Below, one piece after another: positions 6,393-10,116 of a stretch of 10,116 nt of DNA. Positions within the stretch are counted from its first letter, which is position 1, and the number at the start of each line of letters is the position of its first letter. The position numbers and the translations under genes were made by a program. Source of the DNA: an uncultured Collinsella sp. GTDB lineage: Bacteria; Actinomycetota; Coriobacteriia; Coriobacteriales; Coriobacteriaceae. The stretch covers positions 1-10,116 of the forward strand of contig URZN01000017.1 in assembly GCA_900552345.1 (NCBI GenBank). Direction: 5' to 3'. The notes beneath the pieces are model-generated. The model ran no database searches. It was not told the DNA's origin and saw only the letters and a program-made list of their open reading frames with translations.

Positions 6393-6680
6393 TCAGGATG
6401 CCCACAAGAACATGCCGCGGATGTAGAATGAAGCAGGGTCGAACCGAAACAGTTCCCGGACAATTGGCGTCCGGCCAGACACTTCGATTCGACCCTTTCT
6501 CATGCCTGTATCTAAAATACTCCCACAATCACTCTCGACATCTTTAACGCCCTCACCTCCTGCCACCAACACGTCGTAGACGCTATTTACAACGAATCGA
6601 TATGGCCGCCCGTTCTTTAAGGCACGTGTTACCATGAAAACGTGCGGTATTTCTCCAACTGAAAACCTGCGTGAACGCAT
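6393..6680 (-). CDS. Possible hypothetical protein, minus strand
   Basis: 95-residue open frame, the only one of any length between the winged-helix gene and the coiled-coil gene. I recognise no family. The predicted protein is mixed alpha/beta-like (GRPYRFVVNSVYDVLVAGG, then DCGSILDTGM), without a signal peptide or membrane helix. The start context is poor (AAAAGG about 12 bases before the ATG). The frame also runs through a long imperfect palindrome (6435-6496), which argues that part of this stretch has a DNA or RNA structural role. It may be a real small gene, a remnant, or chance. Confidence 0.3.
   Translation of the reverse strand: MRSRRFSVGEIPHVFMVTRALKNGRPYRFVVNSVYDVLVAGGEGVKDVESDCGSILDTGMRKGRIEVSGRTPIVRELFRFDPASFYIRGMFLWAS
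6435..6496. repeat. Nested imperfect palindrome (outer 14 bp, inner 6 bp)
   Basis: Outer arms 6435-6448 (AGGGTCGAACCGAA) and 6483-6496 (TTCGATTCGACCCT) pair at 13 of 14 positions. Inside lies a second perfect stem CCGGAC (6456-6461), a 7-base loop, GTCCGG (6469-6474). Candidates are a cruciform-forming origin or transfer/replication site, or a folded RNA. There is no T-tract, and a TAGAAT immediately before it (6424-6429) could be a -10. Confidence 0.6.
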
Positions 6681-6728
6681 GACTTGAGACGCCTTTTAGA
6701 ACTCACCGATCGCAGGGCGAACACAAAT

Positions 6729-6787
6729 CAACAGCGGCCGTGCATTGTTCCCAGCCATATGGCATGGCGGAGCCATGCCCGTTGTTG
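6729..6787 (+). repeat. Two-tier inverted repeat before the coiled-coil gene
   Basis: GGCATGGC (6761-6768), GGA, GCCATGCC (6772-6779) is a perfect 8-bp stem with a 3-base loop. CAACAGCGG (6729-6737) can pair with CCGTTGTTG (6779-6787) around it (9 bp, one wobble; base 6779 is shared). It ends four bases before the GGAG ribosome site of the next gene, so it may affect its translation, or be a terminator without T-tract for the element region upstream. Confidence 0.45.
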
Positions 6788-6803
6788 ATTGGAGTGCCGC
6801 ACC

Positions 6804-7373
6804 ATGGCAGACGAGAAGAAAATCAGGGAGATCTACGGCGTGAAGTCCGTCCTCGATGAGGCCGCCGAGCGGATCGAGGCGACGTGGCGGGAGAAGCTGC
6901 TGCACGAGACGGGCGACCTCAGAACCGAGAACGCGTTGCTCAGGGCCCAGCTCGACGAATTCAACCGCAAGCTCGTCGAGGCGAGAGACCGGAACGAAAG
7001 ACTTGAGGCCGACTGCAATGAGCGGGTCGCCTTTATCGAGGAGAAGTTCGAGCTCGATACCGCGAGCCTCGAGCTCGAGAACAACGAGCTCCACGCCGCG
7101 AGCGTCAGATACCTCGCCGATGCCAGGGAGCTCGACAGGCAGGTCGTCCAGCTCCATGCCGAGGCCGTGGCCATGGTCGATGAGATCGAGCGCCTGCGCG
7201 GCGAGCGTGACGCCGCGCTGAAAGCCCAAGCCGAGTTGAACGACGCACTCCCGGCCCAGCGCGACCTGATGGCCGAGGTCGCCACCCTCAAGGACCGCCT
7301 CGCTGCAACCGAACAGCGGGCGGCCGTGGCCGAGGCCAAGGTCGAGGTCATGACCCAGATGAGGGGCGAGTAG
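6804..7373 (+). CDS. Coiled-coil protein, function unknown
   Basis: 189 residues, almost wholly alpha-helical with heptad patterns from ~10 to the end: long runs rich in Glu, Arg, Ala and Leu (such as LRTENALLRAQLDEFNRKL and IERLRGERDAALKAQAEL). No Cys-based or nucleotide-binding motif, no membrane segment. The N-terminal KIREIYGVKSVLDEA could be a short DNA- or partner-binding helix. It vaguely resembles the coiled-coil part of KfrA/Smc-like proteins, which is no evidence of function. ATG 6804 follows GGAG (6791-6794) with a nine-base spacer; the frame is also open from a TTG at 6789. GC content is high, unlike the integrase region. It converges with the metallophosphoesterase operon across a shared hairpin. 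Confidence 0.75.
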   Translation: MADEKKIREIYGVKSVLDEAAERIEATWREKLLHETGDLRTENALLRAQLDEFNRKLVEARDRNERLEADCNERVAFIEEKFELDTASLELENNELHAASVRYLADARELDRQVVQLHAEAVAMVDEIERLRGERDAALKAQAELNDALPAQRDLMAEVATLKDRLAATEQRAAVAEAKVEVMTQMRGE

Positions 7374-7391
7374 GCCACATAGCATCTAATT

Positions 7392-7431
7392 TTCTAGAAA
7401 CCCTCTAGAGCATTTCTAGGGGTTTCTAGAA
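7392..7431. terminator. Long hairpin between convergent genes, probable bidirectional terminator
   Basis: TTCTAGAAACCC (7392-7403) pairs perfectly with GGGTTTCTAGAA (7420-7431). After a bulged T, CTAGA (7405-7409) pairs with TCTAG (7415-7419) around GCATT: 17 bp in all. The TAG stop of the last phosphoesterase gene (7428-7426) lies inside the right arm. T-tracts are poor on both sides, so its termination strength is uncertain. The arms repeat the palindromic word TTTCTAGAAA, which also occurs at 3539-3548. Confidence 0.6.
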
Positions 7432-8148
7432 CTGAGAACCGGGCGCAGCACTTTCGATCGACACGATGTCTCGATAGACCAGGCGATGCCTGTCGTCGCG
7501 CCATTCGTCGCCGTGGTAATGCCCGAAGAGCCAGATACGATAGTCGAGCCGCCCTTCGAGCTCGCCCAGGAAAGTTTGCAGCCGGTCGCCACGATACCCG
7601 CGTCCATGCTCGCGGCACAGCACCTCAGCAAGGGCAGCAGGGGCCTCGTGAGTCACAACGCAATCGACCCTCCAGCCCACGCGATCGAGCGAGGCGCGGC
7701 AGTGCCCCATCTCCTCCTCGCTCGGTATCTCCTCGGGCCACCAGTTCCTCCCCTCCCTGCGATACTGCCTGTCGTTGCTCGCGGCACCTCCCATGGTGAG
7801 GACCGTGGTCCCCGCGATGTCGTACACCTCACCGCGCATCAGGTGCAGCACGTGCGGTCGCACCTCATGGACGAGCCCGCCGCTCCACTCCCGCACCGGC
7901 AGTTCTGCCAGCATCCGGTGGTTCTCATGGTTGCCGTCTACGAAACACGTGGTCCACGGCTTCGACTCGAACCAGTCGAGCCAGTATTTCTCGGCGTTGG
8001 ATCCATCCCAGACAAAGCCGAAGTCGCCGGCCACGATCACCGCGTCATCGCGCGTCAGCGTGCGGCCCAGCGGCCAAGACCTGAAGGCGAACCTGCTGGA
8101 CCCGTACTCGGCCCTGCCGTGCACGTCGCCTGTCACATAGACCGTCAT
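7426..8148 (-). CDS. Calcineurin-type metallophosphoesterase, third of operon
   Basis: Two-metal phosphoesterase, 240 residues. Family motifs in order: GDVHG (metal ligands D8, H10), GDFGF (D42), GNHE (N73, H74), VTHEAP (H167), FGHYH (H210, H212). All ligands are present, so it should be active; the substrate (phosphoprotein, nucleotide or nucleic acid end) cannot be told from sequence. It is a close paralogue of the next gene upstream: both start MTVYVTGD(V/I)HG and share MRGEV, TMGGA, WWP and (L/E)D(R)LDY blocks, so they arose by tandem duplication. ATG 8148 is used: its first base is the last base of the upstream stop (TGATG), giving translational coupling. An extended frame to 8163 is less likely. 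No signal peptide, so cytoplasmic. Confidence 0.93.
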   Translation of the reverse strand: MTVYVTGDVHGRAEYGSSRFAFRSWPLGRTLTRDDAVIVAGDFGFVWDGSNAEKYWLDWFESKPWTTCFVDGNHENHRMLAELPVREWSGGLVHEVRPHVLHLMRGEVYDIAGTTVLTMGGAASNDRQYRREGRNWWPEEIPSEEEMGHCRASLDRVGWRVDCVVTHEAPAALAEVLCREHGRGYRGDRLQTFLGELEGRLDYRIWLFGHYHGDEWRDDRHRLVYRDIVSIESAAPGSQF

Positions 8149-8873
8149 CAGTACGCACCCCACGGCAGGAGTTTGTCCCCGAGCCTCACGATCCGGTCAT
8201 ACAGCACCGTGTGCCGTTCGTCCGGGTTGCCGTCTCGGTGAAAATGGCCGTAATACCAATGTTTATAGTCCAGGCGGTCCTCGAGCTCGTCGAGGAATCC
8301 GGTCAGCCGGTCCACATCGGGGCGCTCCCAGCCTGGGTCCGGGTAGAGCGTCGGCGAGAGCATGCGCGTGGCGCAGGTATGGGTGATGACGAAGTCGACC
8401 TTCCAGCCGACCTCGTCGAGCTTTGTCCGCGCGGTATCGAAATCGCGCTCGTCCGGGAGCTCCTGAGGCCACCAGCTGGAATAGGGCACGCGGTATTCCC
8501 TGTCCACGCTCGTGGCACCGCCCATGGTGAAGACCGTCGAGCCGTCGAGCTCGAAGACCTCCCCGCGCATGAGGCGGCGGATAGACGAAGTATCCGACAG
8601 GCGCTGCGTCAGCCCGCCATGCCACGGTTCCATGGGGCGTTCCTCCCAGTGGTCGAAGCGCTCGTGGTTGCCGTCGACGAACAGTACCGTGTAGGGGCGC
8701 GACTCCAGCCAGGCGATGTCGGCGCATTCCTCGGCAGAGAAATCCCACGGAAAGCCAAAGTCGCCGGCGACGATGAGGTAGTCGTCGCTGGTAAGGCTAT
8801 CGCCAAGCTCCCAGTCGCGGAGCTTTTGCATGTCGAGCCCGCCGTGGATGTCGCCCGTCACATAGACCGTCAT
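8148..8873 (-). CDS. Calcineurin-type metallophosphoesterase, second of operon
   Basis: 241 residues, cytoplasmic two-metal hydrolase. Motifs: GDIHG (D8, H10), GDFGF (D38), GNHE (N69, H70), ITHTCA (H165), YGHFH (H210, H212). Complete active site; substrate unknown. Paralogue of the gene downstream. Aromatic-rich insert between the GNHE and ITH motifs (WEERPMEPWHGG, YSSWWPQELP) probably shapes a substrate pocket and is shared with the paralogue. ATG 8873 overlaps the stop of the preceding gene by four bases (ATGA). The open frame continues upstream to 9443, but that part overlaps the first phosphoesterase gene and has no family similarity, so it is not used. Confidence 0.93.
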   Translation of the reverse strand: MTVYVTGDIHGGLDMQKLRDWELGDSLTSDDYLIVAGDFGFPWDFSAEECADIAWLESRPYTVLFVDGNHERFDHWEERPMEPWHGGLTQRLSDTSSIRRLMRGEVFELDGSTVFTMGGATSVDREYRVPYSSWWPQELPDERDFDTARTKLDEVGWKVDFVITHTCATRMLSPTLYPDPGWERPDVDRLTGFLDELEDRLDYKHWYYGHFHRDGNPDERHTVLYDRIVRLGDKLLPWGAY

Positions 8874-9508
8874 CGGATCGCCTCTTCCCTCTTGTACGCC
8901 GCCAGCTCGCGCTCGACCTGCCTGTCGCCGGTCTCGTTGACCCACCAGGGCCATTTCACCCGGCCGCACGGCTCGTCGACTCCGGCGAACCATTCCCTCA
9001 GCTCGTCGAGGCTCACCGGGGAGTGCCCGTTGGCATCGCAACCGACGTCGTAGCGCAGAAGGCCCTGCTTGCGGTTGAACTCGTTGTACGCGCCGCCGCT
9101 GCTGTGGATGTGCCCGTGGAGGTGCCACGATCCATGGCTCATGCCCTGCCAGTCGGCCATGGGGTAATGGCTCAGGACGATCTTCTGCCCGTCGATCTTG
9201 AGCACGCAGATCGGCGGCTCCACGGTGAACGCGCCCGCGACCGCCGGCTGGGTCCAGTCCTTGTCGTGGTTTCCCGGGACGAGGTGGATGCGCCTGCAGG
9301 CGATCCGCTTGCGCAGGGCATAGGCGTCCTGGGCGGTCATCTTGAATGAGAAATCCCCCAGGATGTAGAGCTCGTCGTCCACGGCGACCCTGCCGTTGAT
9401 GCTGTCGACGATGGCGTCGTTCATCTGCCAAATCGTCTCCCACGGGCGGCCGGTGAACTTCAGCACGTTCTCATGCCCGAAGTGGGTGTCGCTGGTAAAC
9501 CAGATCAT
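8870..9508 (-). CDS. Calcineurin-type metallophosphoesterase, first of operon
   Basis: 212 residues. Motifs: SDTHFGHEN (D7, H9), GDFSF (D52), GNHD (N80, H81), LSHYP (H114), HGHIH (H133, H135). This belongs to a different, shorter subfamily than its two neighbours (DTHFGHxN type, common in phages and bacterial accessory regions), so the operon joins two subfamilies. Substrate unknown. Start ATG 9508 is chosen because AAGGAG (9522-9517) lies eight bases before it and the SDTH motif normally falls within ten residues of the N-terminus; the open frame to 9601 runs through the leader hairpins. The three genes overlap by 4 and 1 bases, so they form one translationally coupled unit. Confidence 0.93.
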   Translation of the reverse strand: MIWFTSDTHFGHENVLKFTGRPWETIWQMNDAIVDSINGRVAVDDELYILGDFSFKMTAQDAYALRKRIACRRIHLVPGNHDKDWTQPAVAGAFTVEPPICVLKIDGQKIVLSHYPMADWQGMSHGSWHLHGHIHSSGGAYNEFNRKQGLLRYDVGCDANGHSPVSLDELREWFAGVDEPCGRVKWPWWVNETGDRQVERELAAYKREEAIR

Positions 9509-9514
9509 ATTTAT

Positions 9515-9574
9515 GTCTCCTTCTGTCGCTAAAAAACGTTCTCCTTCGAGGTCAGGAGACGTTTTATGAGCGAC
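9515..9574 (-). promoter_or_regulatory. Leader of the phosphoesterase operon: terminator-like hairpin with an alternative SD-blocking pairing
   Basis: Read on the minus strand: GTCGCT (9574-9569) pairs with AGCGAC (9530-9525), AAAACGT (9565-9559) with ACGTTTT (9539-9533), and CTCC (9558-9555) with GGAG (9544-9541), followed by a T-run at 9536-9531, which is a terminator-like form. The segment GTCTCCT (9560-9554) is also perfectly complementary to AGGAGAC (9521-9515), which contains the SD of the first phosphoesterase gene. The same strand can therefore either close the terminator-like stem or hide the SD, not both. There is no room for a promoter between hairpin and SD, so the operon mRNA must carry this leader. 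Confidence 0.55.
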
Positions 9575-9595
9575 ATGAGGTGCATATCCCTCATG
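9574..9595. promoter_or_regulatory. Palindrome upstream of the phosphoesterase leader, possible operator
   Basis: CATGAGG (9574-9580), 8-base spacer, CCTCATG (9589-9595): a perfect 7-bp inverted repeat. On the minus strand a weak -10 (TATGCA, 9586-9581) with TTGGAG (9608-9603) 16 bases before it would put this palindrome over the promoter. It could also be the first hairpin of the leader RNA if transcription starts further upstream. Confidence 0.35.
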
Positions 9596-9654
9596 TTTCA
9601 AGCTCCAATCTGCCGGATTTGCCCAACTAAAAGTTTACGCCCACGCGCGAACAG

Positions 9655-9702
9655 GATTTGATTTTTGAAATATGGACGAATTCCTCGTCAGGAGGGTAAA
9701 AT
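9655..9702 (+). promoter_or_regulatory. Promoter of small RNA 2 (module 2)
   Basis: Box 9655-9678 starting GATTTGATTT and ending in TGGACG (-35, 9673-9678), 18-base spacer, TAAAAT (-10, 9697-9702). It matches the module 1 promoter in sequence and spacing. Expected start near 9709. Confidence 0.7.
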
Positions 9703-9708
9703 GATGCC

Positions 9709-9795
9709 GACGGCAGCCCAAGTTGTGGTGAGCTGGGCAGAGCCGTTGCTTAGTAGAGTTAGGTCATCGTCTTAGCGACGGTGGCCTTTCTTTTT
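9709..9795 (+). ncRNA. Small RNA 2, putative antitoxin RNA of module 2
   Basis: About 87 nt from the promoter at 9655-9702 to the terminator at 9761-9795, with no plausible ORF. The 5' hairpin pairs ACGGC (9710-9714) with GCCGT (9742-9746) and GCCCA (9716-9720) with TGGGC (9734-9738). Its 3' part is antisense to the end of the leftward peptide gene. The words CGGCAG-N-CC and GGGCAGAGCC of this hairpin (9711-9719, 9735-9744) recur in the same sense in the peptide mRNA leader (minus, 9947-9939 and 9931-9922), as in module 1 but with a different sequence. Ends are predictions. Confidence 0.6.
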
Positions 9796-9896
9796 GGGCT
9801 TCGAACCCTGCTTGAGTGCCTTGGAAAGCCGACAAGGGCCGTGAGGAGCGAGACCATAGCGGTCAGGAGCTTCACGAGCTCGGTGAAATCGGTCAT
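9759..9896 (-). CDS. Small hydrophobic peptide with basic tail, putative type I toxin (module 2), possibly frameshifted
   Basis: ATG 9896 follows a very strong SD GGGAGGTG (9910-9903) with six bases between. Unshifted, it encodes 45 residues: MTDFTELVKLLTAMVSLLTA then LVGF, an amphipathic/hydrophobic helix, and a basic tail (PRHSSRVRSPKRKATVAK). In the frame offset by one base, the tail reads SKALKQGSKPKKKGHRR and stops at 9774-9772, which resembles the SRHLRRKRK ending of module 1 and puts the stop in the terminator of small RNA 2, as in module 1. One extra T in the TTT at the VGF codon would join both parts into a 41-residue peptide. So the gene may be a recent frameshift mutant, a sequencing error, or use frameshifting. 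The SD lies in a hairpin (CCTCC 9922-9918 with GGAGG 9909-9905). Toxicity is inferred from layout. Confidence 0.55.
   Translation of the reverse strand: MTDFTELVKLLTAMVSLLTALVGFPRHSSRVRSPKRKATVAKTMT
9761..9795 (+). terminator. Terminator of small RNA 2
   Basis: AGGTCATCGTC (9761-9771) pairs with GACGGTGGCCT (9777-9787) over 11 bp with two wobble pairs; 5-base loop; T-tract TTTCTTTTT to 9795. The alternative-frame stop of the opposing peptide gene lies in the loop. Confidence 0.8.
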
Positions 9897-9904
9897 GGGC
9901 ATCA

Positions 9905-9922
9905 CCTCCCATCAAATGGAGG
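9905..9922 (-). promoter_or_regulatory. SD-sequestering hairpin of the module 2 peptide mRNA
   Basis: Minus strand CCTCCATTTGATGGGAGG: five pairs CCTCC/GGAGG, one bulged G, two more pairs AT/AT, loop TTG. It covers most of the ribosome site, as is usual for type I toxin mRNAs held inactive until processed or opened. Confidence 0.55.
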
Positions 9923-9959
9923 GCTCTGCCCGGCACGAGGACTGCCGACAGCAAGGACG

Positions 9960-9965
9960 ATTCTA
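9960..9965 (-). promoter_or_regulatory. Putative -10 element for the module 2 peptide gene
   Basis: TAGAAT followed by CGT, identical to the module 1 element and at a similar distance (64 bases) from the start codon. No clear -35. Confidence 0.45.
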
Positions 9966-10014
9966 TCAGAGCGGCTGACTCCCGCCCGATATTACCATCC
10001 CACCGCGCCTGTGC

Positions 10015-10044
10015 AAAAAAGAGGGCCGCCAAACAGCGACCCTC
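10015..10044 (-). terminator. Intrinsic terminator, leftward
   Basis: Minus strand: GAGGGTCGC (10044-10036) pairs with GCGGCCCTC (10029-10021), 9 bp with one wobble, then six T. It ends a leftward transcript coming from the right edge or beyond it, about 50 bases upstream of the module 2 peptide promoter, insulating the module. Confidence 0.75.
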
Positions 10045-10079
10045 CAGCGAAAGTGCACGTTATTTAGATGTGACGTTTA

Positions 10080-10101
10080 TATCAAATTATCTAATTTGAT
10101 A
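10080..10101. promoter_or_regulatory. Perfect 22-bp palindrome, likely operator
   Basis: TATCAAATTA, TC, TAATTTGATA: 10-bp arms with a 2-base centre, AT-rich. A minus-strand TATAAA touches its left edge (10082-10077). It looks like a dimeric repressor site belonging to a gene mostly outside the window. Confidence 0.5.
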
Positions 10102-10116
10102 GTTGCAACGCCATGT

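Noticed and set aside
6696..7385. Minus-strand open frame of 229 codons opposite the coiled-coil gene
   Set aside because: Its pattern (GLGHGRPL, LDELAVEFVEL) mirrors the Glu/Leu/Arg codons of the plus-strand gene; the plus strand has the SD and a normal start.
7486..8241. Plus-strand open frame of 251 codons
   Set aside because: Lies opposite the phosphoesterase genes, which have complete catalytic motifs; composition is that of a shadow frame (Pro/His/Arg-rich) and there is no SD.
8211..9053. Plus-strand open frame of 280 codons
   Set aside because: Shadow of the second and first phosphoesterase genes; no recognisable domain or ribosome site.
8874..9443. N-terminal extension of the second phosphoesterase to 9443
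   Set aside because: Wholly overlaps the first phosphoesterase gene, is Arg/Pro-rich without family similarity, and the MTVYVTGDIHG start fits the paralogue.
9772..10032. Minus-strand 86-codon frame ending in KKKGHRR
   Set aside because: Its upstream part crosses a terminator and the peptide gene's leader and lacks an SD; only its last ~17 codons are of interest, as the possible shifted tail of the module 2 peptide.
1..10116. CRISPR array, rRNA, or complete insertion sequence
   Set aside because: No regularly spaced direct repeats, no rRNA-like sequence, and no transposase motif or paired terminal repeats were seen.

Overview
The window looks like part of a Coriobacteriia chromosome (Actinomycetota), probably Collinsella or a close relative. 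The evidence is the high-GC coding bias, the pbpA-pknB gene pair typical of actinobacterial growth and division clusters, and the protein style. The genus is an inference; the class is more secure.

Layout: 1-3470 is core genome. It holds the 3' part of a class B penicillin-binding protein (pbpA), then a complete PASTA-type Ser/Thr kinase (pknB) with a strong intrinsic terminator. 3480-3850 is a compact module: a rightward ~95-nt RNA gene with its own promoter and terminator, converging on a leftward 49-codon gene for a hydrophobic peptide with a basic tail. 3928-4050 holds the displaced 3' half of a tRNA gene (minus strand, anticodon loop CCT, Arg-like) with its terminator, plus a decayed inverted copy of the same 3' end. 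This is the left attachment site of an integrated element. 4050-6350 is the AT-richer start of that element: tyrosine recombinase, a small Xis-like HTH protein and a winged-helix protein. 6352-6803 has no convincing gene but several strong inverted repeats. 6804-7373 encodes a coiled-coil protein, and 7426-9508 (minus) is a tightly overlapping operon of three calcineurin-type metallophosphoesterases preceded by a leader with two mutually exclusive pairings. 9655-9965 is a second module with the same plan as 3480-3850. The far end of the element (an intact tRNA-Arg) is not in the window.

Most notable: the two small modules (3490-3847 and 9655-9965) share a promoter box (20 of 24 bases), a TGGACG-N18-TARAAT core, an RNA of ~90 nt whose terminator overlaps the 3' end of a leftward small-peptide gene, a TAGAATCGT -10 region for that gene, an SD that can be folded away, and a hairpin sequence repeated in both the RNA and the peptide mRNA leader. 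The hairpin sequence differs between modules but is shared within each. This is the layout of a type I toxin-antitoxin system of the Fst/par kind (convergent, overlapping at the terminator). I know of no described family of this sort in Coriobacteriia. Function is inferred from layout only. The module 2 peptide gene may carry a one-base frameshift.
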